DNA of 14,967 bases, taken from Pseudomonadota bacterium (GTDB lineage Bacteria; Pseudomonadota; Alphaproteobacteria; Kiloniellales; J153). The DNA lies in contig JACZWN010000069.1 in NCBI GenBank assembly GCA_022572105.1, positions 1 through 14,967 on the forward strand, read 5' to 3'. The notes under the pieces are model-generated. The model had not been told where the DNA came from and ran no database searches. It saw only the letters and a program-made list of their open reading frames with translations. Each line of letters starts with the position of its first letter. The first letter of the stretch is position 1. Shown one piece after another: positions 6,925-14,965 of the stretch. A program made the translations under genes and the position numbers.

Positions 6925-8550
6925 ATGAGATTCTTGAAATCGACACTTGTGGTGTCGTTCGCGCTCGGACTTGCCGCCGCATGGGCGGGCGGGGCCGCGG
7001 CGGGCGAGACGCCGGTGAGGGGGGGTATCTTGAAGTTCGTGGTGGGCAGCAAGATCCCGTCCTATGACGCCCACATGGAATCGACCTTCGGCATGATCCA
7101 TCCGATTCGGCCGTTCTACAGCCTGCTGATCAGGGTCAATCCGGAGAATCCGTCCTCGCCCACCGACTTCGTATGCGATCTTTGCGAGGGCGATGTTCCC
7201 GCGGCGACGAACAACGGCTTGACGTACACCTTCAAGATCCGAAAGGACGTCAAGTTCCATGACGGTACGCCGCTGACGGCGCACGACATCAAGGCCACGT
7301 TCGACAAGATCATCTTCCCGCCGGAAGGTGTTCCGAGCACCCGGAAGGCCTTTTTCAGCAGTCTCGACTCGACCACCGTGCCTGACGACTACACCCTTGT
7401 GTTCAATATGAAGTACGCCTCCGGCGCGTTCCTGCCGGCCGTGGCCGCGCCCTACAACTTCGTCTATTCGAAGAAGGACTTGGACGAAAACGGCTATGCC
7501 TGGCACCAGAAGAATATCAACGGCACGGGCGCCTTCACCTTCGTCGAACACAAGCCGGGTGCCTACGTCGAAGGTAAGCGCTACGAAAACTACCACCACG
7601 AGGGCAAGCCGTATCTGGACGGTTTCCGGGCGATCTCCGCGCCGAAGATGGCGGTGCGCCTGCAAGCCATCCGGGGCAACAGGGCCGCCATCGAGTTCCG
7701 CGGCTTCCCACCCAAGGCGCGCGACGACCTGGTCAAGGCCCTCGGCGACAAAATCGTCGTTCAGGAAAGCGATTGGAATTGCGCGCTTCAGTTCCTGCCA
7801 AACCACAGGCGCAAGCCCTTCGACGACGTGCGCGTGCGCCGCGCGCTCACCCTGGCAGTCGATCGCCGGGCTGGCTCGAAGTATCTGTCGAAAATCGCCA
7901 TCGTGAAGACGATGGGGGGCGTTGTCTTCCCGGGTCATCCCTTGGCGGCGACGGAAGAAGAGCTCTCGAAGATCGCGGGCTATTGGCCCAGTATCGAGAA
8001 GTCCCGGGCCGAGGCGAAAAGGTTGCTCAAGGAAGCGGGCGCGGAAGGTCTCGAGTTCGTGCTCCTCAACCGCGGCGTGGACCAACCTTACCGGGTGGTG
8101 GGCACCTGGCTCATCGACCAGTTTAAGAAGGTCGGCCTGAAGGTAACGCAGAACGTCTTGCCGTCGCCCGCGTTTTACGACGCGGTGCGGAAAAAGCATG
8201 ACTTCGACGTGACCGTCTACTTCAACTGCCAATCGATCGTGAACCCGCTCGCCGACGTTTCGGCGTATATTTCCGACGATATCGCGGGCAACAACTACGC
8301 CGGTTATCAGGACCGCACGATGGACAAGTTGTTCGATCAGATGAACCGGGCCAGCGACCCGGCCGAGCAGCGCCGGATCATGCGCCTCTACGAGAAGCGG
8401 GCGCTCGACGAGGAAGCCCTCCAGTTTATCACGCTGTGGTGGTACAAGATCAATCCGCATCGTTCCTACGTTAAGGGGTGGAAGATCGCCCCGAGTCACT
8501 ATCTGAACCAGCATCTCGACAACGTTTGGCTGGACCCGGACCTGATGTAG
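6925..8550 (+). CDS. ABC transporter substrate-binding protein, family 5 (peptide/opine/nickel class)
   Basis: A 541-residue periplasmic receptor of the SBP_bac_5 family. A Sec signal peptide is clear: MRFLK, a hydrophobic core to about residue 20, and an AAA|G cleavage site near 26/27. There is no lipobox Cys, so it is probably free in the periplasm. The family hallmark is LTYTFKIRKDVKFHDGTPLT (99-118), with AHDIKATFDKI following. DVRVRRALTLAVDR marks the second lobe, and the C-terminal LDNVWLDP is typical. A CxxC pair (Cys84 and Cys87, in DFVCDLCEGD) stands where most relatives have a DLAESW-like segment. Two further Cys lie in WNCALQF and FNCQS. The SD is strong (GGGAGG at 6912-6917). The ligand is unknown, but the flavoenzymes downstream suggest an N-methylated amino acid or short peptide. 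A stable stem-loop follows the gene. Confidence 0.95.
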   Translation: MRFLKSTLVVSFALGLAAAWAGGAAAGETPVRGGILKFVVGSKIPSYDAHMESTFGMIHPIRPFYSLLIRVNPENPSSPTDFVCDLCEGDVPAATNNGLTYTFKIRKDVKFHDGTPLTAHDIKATFDKIIFPPEGVPSTRKAFFSSLDSTTVPDDYTLVFNMKYASGAFLPAVAAPYNFVYSKKDLDENGYAWHQKNINGTGAFTFVEHKPGAYVEGKRYENYHHEGKPYLDGFRAISAPKMAVRLQAIRGNRAAIEFRGFPPKARDDLVKALGDKIVVQESDWNCALQFLPNHRRKPFDDVRVRRALTLAVDRRAGSKYLSKIAIVKTMGGVVFPGHPLAATEEELSKIAGYWPSIEKSRAEAKRLLKEAGAEGLEFVLLNRGVDQPYRVVGTWLIDQFKKVGLKVTQNVLPSPAFYDAVRKKHDFDVTVYFNCQSIVNPLADVSAYISDDIAGNNYAGYQDRTMDKLFDQMNRASDPAEQRRIMRLYEKRALDEEALQFITLWWYKINPHRSYVKGWKIAPSHYLNQHLDNVWLDPDLM

Positions 8551-8575
8551 GACAGGTCCGAGAATTTGTCGGGGC

Positions 8576-8606
8576 CCCGCCCGCCGCGGTCGCCGCGGCG
8601 GGCGGG
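8576..8606 (+). terminator. Strong 14-bp intercistronic stem-loop after the binding-protein gene
   Basis: Bases 8576-8589 and 8593-8606 are perfectly complementary and GC-rich, with a 3-nt loop (TCG). No T-run follows, so it is not a textbook intrinsic terminator. In binding-protein operons such hairpins commonly protect the upstream mRNA or attenuate read-through, so that the receptor is made in excess over the permeases. That role is inferred here from position. Confidence 0.6.
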
Positions 8607-8610
8607 CGTC

Positions 8611-8650
8611 CCGTTAAGATCTGATAAGACCCACCAAGACCCATTAAGAC
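8611..8650 (+). repeat. Four imperfect 10-bp tandem repeats just before the permease start
   Basis: Four contiguous 10-bp units, CCGTTAAGAT, CTGATAAGAC, CCACCAAGAC and CCATTAAGAC, share an invariant AAGA core at the same offset. The array begins 4 bases after the stem-loop and ends 6 bases before the permease ATG, where no strong SD exists. The period is about one helical turn. It could bind a protein, act on translation initiation, or be a slippage product. Confidence 0.6.
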
Positions 8651-8656
8651 GGCAGC

Positions 8657-9628
8657 ATGTATAATTACATCATCAAGCGCCTGATACTGACGATCCCGAC
8701 GCTCTTCGGGGCGGCCGTGCTCGTCTTCGTATTGATGCGCCTGGTCCCGGGAGACGTCTGCGAGGTCCGCATGGCGGGCTTCGGCACCTTCGCCGATCCC
8801 GAAGCGATCGAGATTTGCCGGGAAAACCTCGGCTTGAACGATCCGGTTTTAGTCCAGTTTGGTCAGGTGATGTGGGGCTATTTGACGCTCGATCTGGGCG
8901 TTTCGATGTGGACCGGACAACCGATCGTCGACGAAATCGGCCTCCGGTTCCAGCTCTCGTTAGAGATTGCGATCCTGGCGACGCTGGTGGCCATTTTGAT
9001 CGCCATCCCGCTGGGCACCATTTCGGCGATCAAGCAGGACACCTGGATCGACTATGTCGTCCGCGCCTTCAGCATCGCCGGCATCGCCATGCCCTCGTTC
9101 TGGCTCGGCATCATGATCATCCTGGGATTGCTGATCACCACCCAAGCCTTGTTCGGCACGCCGTGGATGCCGCCGATCGTCTACGTATCGCCGTTCGAGG
9201 ACCCGCTGGGCAACCTCGCCCAGGTGTTCTGGCCGGCCGTGGCGACCGGGTATCGGTACTCGGCCGTGGCCACCCGCATGACCCGGTCCACGCTCCTGGA
9301 GGTCTTGCGCGAGGACTACGTGCGCACGGCGCGCGCCAAGGGACTCTTGGAAAAGATCATCATCAACCGCCACGCGCTCAAGAACGCGATGTTGCCGGTG
9401 GTGACCATATTCGGCATCGAATTCGCCTTCCTGATCGGCGGGCTGGTGGTCACCGAGCAGGTCTTCAACCTGAACGGTCTGGGCAAGTTGTTCGTGGAAT
9501 CGGTGCTTACGCTCGACTTTACGATGACCCAGCAACTGGTCATGTTGGTGGTCGTGATCTTCGTTTTCATGAACTTCCTGGTGGATCTCCTTTATGCCTG
9601 GCTCGACCCCCGGATTCGCTATGGCTGA
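8657..9628 (+). CDS. Peptide-type ABC transporter permease (DppB/OppB-like)
   Basis: An inner-membrane permease of 323 residues with about six transmembrane helices. The family N-terminus MYNYIIKRLILTIPTL is followed by a first helix and LVPGD (29-33). Further helices lie around 100-120, 135-160, 245-265 and 290-315. The cytoplasmic coupling (EAA) loop is at roughly 217-250, with DYVRTARAKGL and HALKNAMLPV; this segment docks to the ATPases. The C-terminus LLYAWLDPRIRYG is canonical. The start ATG at 8657 has only a weak SD, and the hairpin and 10-bp repeats just upstream may set its expression below that of the binding protein. The partner permease begins 12 bp after its stop. The call is sure; the transported substrate is not known. 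Confidence 0.96.
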   Translation: MYNYIIKRLILTIPTLFGAAVLVFVLMRLVPGDVCEVRMAGFGTFADPEAIEICRENLGLNDPVLVQFGQVMWGYLTLDLGVSMWTGQPIVDEIGLRFQLSLEIAILATLVAILIAIPLGTISAIKQDTWIDYVVRAFSIAGIAMPSFWLGIMIILGLLITTQALFGTPWMPPIVYVSPFEDPLGNLAQVFWPAVATGYRYSAVATRMTRSTLLEVLREDYVRTARAKGLLEKIIINRHALKNAMLPVVTIFGIEFAFLIGGLVVTEQVFNLNGLGKLFVESVLTLDFTMTQQLVMLVVVIFVFMNFLVDLLYAWLDPRIRYG

Positions 9629-9640
9629 TCGGAGCTTGCG

Positions 9641-10540
9641 ATGACCGTGTCCGACGTCCGGATCGACCCTGATGCCGAGCGGGCCGTCGAACGTACCCCG
9701 CGGCCGGCGGCGCTCCTCGGCCTGATCGCGCGCTATCCCCTCGGCGCGGCCGGCGCGTTCGTCGTTCTGGTCATGATCTTTGCGGCGGTGTTCGCCGAGG
9801 CGATCGCGCCTTACGACCCCGAGGACAACGCTTTCGAATATATGTTCACCCCGCCCGGTGCACAGTTTTGGCTGGGGACCGATGACTTTGGCCGGGACAT
9901 TCTTTCACGCATTATTCATGGCGCCCGGACCGCGCTCTTCGTGGGTTTCGTCGCCGCTGTCATCGGCGCCACGGGCGGACTGGTGCTGGGTGTGGCGAGC
10001 GCCTATTTCGGCGGCTGGTTCGACCTCATCATTCAGCGCGTGATGGACGTCTTCATGGCGTTTCCCTTGATCATCCTGGCGCTTGCCGTGGTCGCGGTCC
10101 TGGGGCCCGGTATCGACAAGGTGATCATCGCCATCACCATACCCTTTATTCCGCAGTGCGCGCGGGTCGTGCGCTCGAGCGCGCTGGCGATCCGCGAGAT
10201 GCCCTATGTCGATGCGGCCCGGGCCTGCGGCTTCAGCCACGCGCGGATCATCCTGCGCCACATGGTGCCCAACGTCATGGCGCCGTACCTGATCATGATC
10301 ACCGCCTTCGTCGGCCAGGCGATCCTGCTCGAGGCGGTCCTGGCGTTCCTGGGGCTGGGGGTTCAGGAACCGACCGCGGCCTGGGGCCTGATGCTCAAGA
10401 GCGGGGCCGAGGAATACGCCGAAAGCGCCCCCTGGATACCGATCTTCCCGGGGCTGGCGATCAGCCTCGCGGTGTTCGGCTTCAATCTCTTCGGCGACGC
10501 CCTGCGCGACGCCCTCGATCCCAAGCTGCGCGCGCAGTAG
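9641..10540 (+). CDS. Peptide-type ABC transporter permease (DppC/OppC-like)
   Basis: The second inner-membrane permease, 299 residues. A cytoplasmic N-terminal tail of about 30 residues precedes the first helix (AAGAFVVLVMIFAAVFAEAI). The DppC signature LGTDDFGRDILSRIIHGAR is at 78-96, and the EAA coupling loop at about 184-218 (MPYVDAARACGFSHARIILR, then HMVPNVMAPY). The protein ends in the usual DALRDALDPKLR. It follows the first permease by 12 bp with GGAG at 9631-9634 as SD, so the two are certainly one transcript. It completes the importer as ATPase, ATPase, binding protein, permease, permease. This places the ATPases first, whereas the classical dpp order puts the binding protein first. 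The next gene lies 140 bp downstream, so the oxidoreductases may have separate or additional control. Confidence 0.96.
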   Translation: MTVSDVRIDPDAERAVERTPRPAALLGLIARYPLGAAGAFVVLVMIFAAVFAEAIAPYDPEDNAFEYMFTPPGAQFWLGTDDFGRDILSRIIHGARTALFVGFVAAVIGATGGLVLGVASAYFGGWFDLIIQRVMDVFMAFPLIILALAVVAVLGPGIDKVIIAITIPFIPQCARVVRSSALAIREMPYVDAARACGFSHARIILRHMVPNVMAPYLIMITAFVGQAILLEAVLAFLGLGVQEPTAAWGLMLKSGAEEYAESAPWIPIFPGLAISLAVFGFNLFGDALRDALDPKLRAQ

Positions 10541-10597
10541 CGGTCTGGAAGGTCAGCGGCCCGGGCGGGCGTGCGCGAACCCAGCGCCCGGAACGTC

Positions 10598-10617
10598 TTG
10601 AGAATCCGGATTTTCAA
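10598..10617. promoter_or_regulatory. 20-bp near-perfect dyad upstream of the FAD oxidoreductase (operator candidate)
   Basis: TTGAGAATCCGGATTTTCAA is symmetric at nine of ten pairs; only G10602 against T10613 fails. It sits in the 140-bp gap between the permease and the oxidoreductase, 63 bp before the ATG, and is AT-richer than its flanks. Size and symmetry fit a dimeric repressor or activator site. No regulator gene is in the window to pair with it. Confidence 0.45.
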
Positions 10618-10680
10618 AGGCGCCGGAAGCTGCCAAGCTGCGCCGTGCGAAACCCTGAAAGAGCCTGAAGAAACCGCGCC

Positions 10681-11982
10681 ATGTCCGAGAGCCACGACGT
10701 CGTCATCATCGGCGCCGGCATCATCGGGGCCGCGACCGCTTTGGCGCTCGGGCGTGCCGGCCGGCGCGCGCTCAGCCTCGACAAGCTGCCGGCCGCGGGC
10801 TACGGCTCGACCGGGGCCTCCTGCGCCATCATCCGGCCCTATTTTTCGACCGTCGACGGCTCGGCCTTGGCCTACGAGAGCCACTTCTACTGGCGCGACT
10901 GGGCCGAATTCCTGGGCGTCGAGGACGAGCGTGGCCTGGCCAAGTACCACGACTGCGGCTGCCTGGTGCTCAAGACCGAGGCCAACGACTACCTGGAGCC
11001 CACCTGCGCGATCATGGACCAGATCGGCGCGCCCTACGAGCACCTGAGCCCGGAGCAGGTGCGGGCGCGGCTGCCCGTCACCATGGAGTCCTTCGCCCCC
11101 GCCAAGCGCCCCGACGACCCGGACTTCGGCGAGCCCAACGGCGACCGGATGGCGGGCGGCGTACTATTCCCGAGCGGCGGCTACATCAGCGACCCGCAGC
11201 TGGCGACCCACAACCTGCAGCGCGCCGCCGAGGCGAACGGCGCCGCCTTCCGCTTCAACGCCGAGGTCGCGGCGATCCGCCAGGCGGATGGGCGCGTGGC
11301 CGGGGTGACGCTGGCCGGCGGCGAAGAGATCGACGCCCCGGTGGTGGTCAACATCGCCGGGCCCCACTCCTTCAAGATCAACGCCATGGCCGGGGTCGAG
11401 GCGGGCATGAAGATCAAGACCAGGGCGCTCCGGCACGAGGTCGCCCACGTGCCCTCGCCGGACGGCTTCGATTTCGAAAAGGACGGCTGCGTGTTCTCGG
11501 ACAGCGACACCGGCGTCTACTGCCGGCCCGAGCTCGGCAACTACGTGCTGGTCGGCAGCGAGGACCCGGAATGCGATGAGCGGCACTGGGTCGACCCGGA
11601 CGACTATAACACGGAGTTCAGCGAGCAGTGGCAGGTCCAGGTCATGCGCTTCGCCCAGCGCTTCCCGGGTACCGGCATCCCGAACCAGACCAAGGGCGTG
11701 GTCGACCTCTACGACGTGACCGACGACTGGATCCCGATCTACGACAAGTCCGACTTGGCCGGCTTCTACATGGCGGTCGGCACCAGCGGCAATCAGTTCA
11801 AGAACGCGCCCATCGCGGGCGAGATGATGGCCGAGCTGATCGCCGCCTGCGAGGGCGGCCAGGACCACGACCGGGAGCCGGTCTCGTTCCACCTGAAATA
11901 CATCGGCCACACGCTCAACCTCGGCTTCTTCTCACGCCTGCGCGAGGTCAACCCGGACAGCAGCTTCTCGGTGCTCGGCTAG
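10681..11982 (+). CDS. FAD-dependent oxidoreductase, DAO family (sarcosine oxidase beta-like)
   Basis: A 433-residue flavoprotein of the D-amino-acid-oxidase/sarcosine-oxidase superfamily, cytoplasmic. The ADP-binding fold starts at residue 6 with VVIIGAGIIG (GAGIIG 11-16) and ends the second strand with Asp34. GSTGASCAIIRPYFS (42-56) is the second FAD-contact loop, close to the GSTGRSAGG-type loop of sarcosine oxidase beta subunits. VVNIAGPHS (222-230) and the C-terminal block DDWIPIYDK, then MAVGTSGNQFKNAPIAGEMM (364-383), complete the FAD and substrate pocket. It should oxidise a secondary or N-methylated amine or amino acid, passing electrons to oxygen or an acceptor. No alpha, gamma or delta sarcosine oxidase subunit genes are nearby, so it likely works alone or beside the next flavoenzyme. 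The SD is weak (GAAG). A dyad at 10598-10617 is a possible control site. Confidence 0.92.
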   Translation: MSESHDVVIIGAGIIGAATALALGRAGRRALSLDKLPAAGYGSTGASCAIIRPYFSTVDGSALAYESHFYWRDWAEFLGVEDERGLAKYHDCGCLVLKTEANDYLEPTCAIMDQIGAPYEHLSPEQVRARLPVTMESFAPAKRPDDPDFGEPNGDRMAGGVLFPSGGYISDPQLATHNLQRAAEANGAAFRFNAEVAAIRQADGRVAGVTLAGGEEIDAPVVVNIAGPHSFKINAMAGVEAGMKIKTRALRHEVAHVPSPDGFDFEKDGCVFSDSDTGVYCRPELGNYVLVGSEDPECDERHWVDPDDYNTEFSEQWQVQVMRFAQRFPGTGIPNQTKGVVDLYDVTDDWIPIYDKSDLAGFYMAVGTSGNQFKNAPIAGEMMAELIAACEGGQDHDREPVSFHLKYIGHTLNLGFFSRLREVNPDSSFSVLG

Positions 11983-12064
11983 CACCGTGATCGCGGCACG
12001 GCCGTTCGGGCGGTCTCGTGGCGACTAACGCCGGGCGGGCAACGGCATAAGGGCAGGCATATCC

Positions 12065-14479
12065 ATGAAATCCCACGTCCGGGTGGCGGTGATCGGCGGC
12101 GGCGTGGTCGGTTGCAGCGTGCTCTACCACCTGACCAAGTATGGCTGGAAAGACGTGGTGCTGATCGAGCGCTCGGAGCTGACCGCGGGCTCGACTTGGC
12201 ACGCCGCCGGCGGATTCCACACCCTGAACGCCGATCCCAACATCGCCGCGCTCCAGGGCTACACGATCCGGCTCTACAAGGAGCTGGAGGAGATCAGCGG
12301 CCAGTCCTGCGGCCTGCACCACGTCGGCGGCCTGACCATCGCGACTTCGCCCGAACGCATGGACTTCCTCAAGGCCGAGCGCGCCAAGCACCGCCACATG
12401 GGGCTCGAGACCGAGATCCTCGGGCCCGCGGAGATCGCCGCGCTCAGCCCGATCACCAACACCGAGGGCCTGTTGGGCGCGCTCTACGATCCCCTGGACG
12501 GGCACCTGGATCCCTCGGGCACGACCCACGCCTACGCCAAGGCGGCGCGCGCCCAGGGCGCCGAGATCTATCTGCGCAACCGGGTGCTCGAGCTGAATGC
12601 GCGCGGCGACGGCACCTGGGACGTGGTCACCGAGCAGGGCACGGTCCACGCCGAGCAGGTGGTCAACGCGGCCGGCCTCTGGGCGCGCGAGGTGGGCGAG
12701 ATGGCCGGGGTCACCCACCCGCTGCATCCCATGGAGCACCAGTACCTAGTGACCGACGACATCCCCGAGGTCTACGAGCGCGAGACCGAGCTGCCCCACG
12801 TCATCGACCCGGGCGGCGAGAGCTACCTGCGCCAGGAAGGCCGCGGCCTGGTCATCGGTTTCTACGAGCAGGCCTGCGCGCCCTGGGCGGTCGACGGCAC
12901 GGCCTGGGATTTCGGCCACGAGCTGCTGCCGGACAACCTGGACCGCATCGGCGATTCTCTGGAGGAGGCCTATCACCGCTATCCGGTGCTGGAGAAGGCC
13001 GGCATCAAGCGAATCATCAACGGCCCGTTCACCTTCGCCCCCGACGGCAACCCCCTGGTCGGGCCGATGCCGGGGCGGCCCGGCTACTGGGCGGCCTGCG
13101 CGGTCATGGCCGGCTTCAGCCAGGGCGGCGGCGTCGGCAAGACCATCGCCGAATGGATGATCGAGGGCGAGCCTTCGAGCGATGTCTTCGCCATGGACGT
13201 CGCGCGCTTCGGCGACTACAGCACCAAGCCCTACACCCGCGCCAAGGTGACGGAGAACTACCAGCGCCGCTTCGCCATCTCCTATCCGAACGAGGAGCTG
13301 CCGGCCGGCCGGCCGCTGCACGCAACGCCGGCCTACGGCATCTGGAAAGCCCAGCGCGCCGTGTTCGGCGCCGCCTACGGCATGGAGACCGTCAACTACT
13401 TCGCGCCCGAGGGCGAGGAGCCGTTCGAGACCCCGAGCTTCCGCCGCTCCAACGCGCATCGGCCGGTGGCCGAGGAATGCCGGGCCGTGCGCGAGGCCGT
13501 CGGCATCAACGAGATCCACAACTTCGGCAAATACGAGGTGACCGGCCCCGGCGCCGAGATCTGGCTCAACCGGATCATGGCCAACCGCATGCCGCGCGAG
13601 GGGCGCATCGCGCTCACGCCCATGCTCAGCCCCAAGGGCAGGCTGATCGGCGACTTCACCGTCGCCAAGCTCGATCCCGAGCGGTTCCAGTTGACCGCCT
13701 CCTACGCCGCCCAGGCCTATCACATGCGCTGGTTCGAGGCGCAGCTGCCGGAGACGGGCGTGGACTTGCGCAACGTCTCCACGGCACGCATCGGCTTCCA
13801 GATCGCCGGGCCCAAGGCGCGCGAGTTGTTGCAGCGGGTCACCCGGAGCGAGGTCTCGAATTCGGCCTTTCCGTTCCTTGGGGTGCGTGAGATCGAGGTC
13901 GGCCTGGTCCCGGCGATCGTCAACCGGATCACCTACACCGGCGACCTGGGCTACGAGATCTACGTGCCGGCCAGGCACCAGGTGGCGCTCCACGAGACCC
14001 TGACCGAGGCCGGGCGCGACCTGGGCCTGAGGCCCTTTGGCATGCGCGCCATGATGTCGCTCCGGCTCGAGAAGTCGTTCGGCTCCTGGCTGCGCGAGTA
14101 CAAGCCCGACTACACCCCGGCCGAGACCGGGCTCGACCGTTTCGTGTCGTTCAAGAAGAACGACTTCATCGGCCGCGACGCGGCGCTGGCCGAGAAGGAG
14201 GCCGGGCCGAAGCGCCGGCTCTCGACCTTCGTCGTGGAGGCCGCCGACGCCGACGTCTGGGCCGACGAGCCGATTTGGCGGGACGGCGAGGTCGTGGGCT
14301 TCGTCACTTCCGGCGGCTACGCCCACTATGTGGGAAAGTCGATCGCGCTCGGCTTCGCGCCCGTGGAGATGATCGGGGACGGCGCCGCCTTCGAGATCGA
14401 GATCCTGGGCGAGATGAGGCCCGCACGCCTCGTCACCGAGCCCCTGTTCGATCCCCGGGGCGAACGCATGCGCGGGTGA
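12065..14479 (+). CDS. Dimethylglycine/sarcosine dehydrogenase-like flavoenzyme with tetrahydrofolate domain
   Basis: An 804-residue multidomain enzyme. Residues 1-365 are a DAO-type FAD domain starting with VAVIGGGVVG. STWHAAGG (43-50) places His46 where dimethylglycine dehydrogenase binds FAD covalently. About 366-425 is the FAO_M linker; about 428-700 is a GCV_T (aminomethyltransferase-like) folate domain with LSPKGRLIGDFTV (521-533) and ITYTGDLGYEIYV (622-634); about 710-795 is the GCV_T C-terminal barrel. Known relatives oxidise the N-methyl group of dimethylglycine or sarcosine and pass the one-carbon unit to tetrahydrofolate as 5,10-methylene-THF. The length fits single-subunit bacterial enzymes. 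It lies 82 bp after the FAD oxidoreductase and 9 bp from the convergent DUF2877 gene. The architecture is sure. The precise substrate is inferred and could be another N-methyl amino acid. Confidence 0.93.
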   Translation: MKSHVRVAVIGGGVVGCSVLYHLTKYGWKDVVLIERSELTAGSTWHAAGGFHTLNADPNIAALQGYTIRLYKELEEISGQSCGLHHVGGLTIATSPERMDFLKAERAKHRHMGLETEILGPAEIAALSPITNTEGLLGALYDPLDGHLDPSGTTHAYAKAARAQGAEIYLRNRVLELNARGDGTWDVVTEQGTVHAEQVVNAAGLWAREVGEMAGVTHPLHPMEHQYLVTDDIPEVYERETELPHVIDPGGESYLRQEGRGLVIGFYEQACAPWAVDGTAWDFGHELLPDNLDRIGDSLEEAYHRYPVLEKAGIKRIINGPFTFAPDGNPLVGPMPGRPGYWAACAVMAGFSQGGGVGKTIAEWMIEGEPSSDVFAMDVARFGDYSTKPYTRAKVTENYQRRFAISYPNEELPAGRPLHATPAYGIWKAQRAVFGAAYGMETVNYFAPEGEEPFETPSFRRSNAHRPVAEECRAVREAVGINEIHNFGKYEVTGPGAEIWLNRIMANRMPREGRIALTPMLSPKGRLIGDFTVAKLDPERFQLTASYAAQAYHMRWFEAQLPETGVDLRNVSTARIGFQIAGPKARELLQRVTRSEVSNSAFPFLGVREIEVGLVPAIVNRITYTGDLGYEIYVPARHQVALHETLTEAGRDLGLRPFGMRAMMSLRLEKSFGSWLREYKPDYTPAETGLDRFVSFKKNDFIGRDAALAEKEAGPKRRLSTFVVEAADADVWADEPIWRDGEVVGFVTSGGYAHYVGKSIALGFAPVEMIGDGAAFEIEILGEMRPARLVTEPLFDPRGERMRG

Positions 14480-14488
14480 GGCGGACCG

Positions 14489-14965
14489 CTAATTCGGGGA
14501 CACCATACTTAATTCGTGCGGTCGAGCCGTTTTAGGAAAAGCCGTCCCACGCGGCGCCCGGGCACGCAGTACGAGGACCGCGCCGGCGAGGGCGTCCCAG
14601 CCCGAGGTGTGGCCGATCGCCTCGACCGCGGCGAGGCGCCGGGGCAGCGCCGCCGTCGTTCCGGTCAGGATATCGTTCAGGACCGCGTGCAGCGCCGCGC
14701 CGCCCAGGCCCTGGGCGGCGGCCGTGAGGTGGGCGCGGGAAATGGCGTTGGCGTCCACGAGCGCCGGTTCCCGCATCCCATGCCCCCGAATCCCAAACCA
14801 GAGCGCATCGCGCAGATCGATCCGGCCGAGGAGGCCGAGCGCGACCAAGGCGCCGCCGAGCAGGTCGTCGCCCGAGGGCGTCAGCCCCGGCCCCAGCCCG
14901 ATCAGGGCGCGCAGGTCCGGCACGGTCGGGGTCGGGGCTCCCAAGGGCCGGGCGAGGGCGCGGCG
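14489..14965 (-). CDS. DUF2877 (AllH-like) protein, C-terminal part, 5' truncated by window edge
   Basis: The minus-strand frame is open from the right edge to a TAG at 14489-14491, with 158 residues visible. A TTG at 14942-14944 could initiate, but conserved coding continues upstream of it, so the gene is cut by the window. The hallmark is GLGPGLTPSGDDLLGGALVA, and the family C-terminal block GHTSGWDALAGAVLVLRA follows about 90 residues later. DUF2877 includes E. coli YlbF (AllH), recently tied to oxamate carbamoyltransferase in anaerobic allantoin breakdown. Whether this copy does that cannot be told. The last roughly 20 codons (GTAFPKTARPHELSMVSPN) lie past the conserved block and are encoded by a REP-like sequence that also supplies the stop. 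The gene is convergent with the dehydrogenase and only 9 bp away. Confidence 0.8.
   Translation of the reverse strand, partial: RRALARPLGAPTPTVPDLRALIGLGPGLTPSGDDLLGGALVALGLLGRIDLRDALWFGIRGHGMREPALVDANAISRAHLTAAAQGLGGAALHAVLNDILTGTTAALPRRLAAVEAIGHTSGWDALAGAVLVLRARAPRGTAFPKTARPHELSMVSPN
14491..14550. repeat. REP-like element at the convergent gene junction
   Basis: AATTCGGGGACACCATACTT (14491-14510), continuing AATTC, resembles sequences I associate with REP-associated tyrosine transposase (RayT/TnpA-REP, Y1-transposase) elements dispersed in many proteobacteria. GGGAC (14497-14501) and GTCCC (14544-14548) are inverted relative to each other across the segment. Its base composition is lower in GC than its flanks. 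No transposase gene is present, so it would be a solo or partial copy. The identification is from memory of the motif, and the outer boundaries are uncertain. Confidence 0.45.

Noticed and set aside
6925..7010. Lipoprotein signal peptide on the binding protein
   Set aside because: No Cys follows the hydrophobic core; the cleavage context AAA|G fits ordinary signal peptidase I.
8611..8650. The four 10-bp units as a CRISPR array
   Set aside because: Units are contiguous with no spacers, far too short and imperfect, and no cas genes are present.
8576..8650. A textbook Rho-independent terminator ending the transporter operon after the binding-protein gene
   Set aside because: The stem is strong but no U-tract follows, and the permeases needed for the same importer lie directly downstream.
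12746..14326. Long minus-strand open frame (526 codons) opposite the dimethylglycine-dehydrogenase-like gene
   Set aside because: Composition is typical of an antisense shadow (Val, Gly, Asp, His, Arg-rich) with no motif. The plus-strand enzyme is unambiguous.
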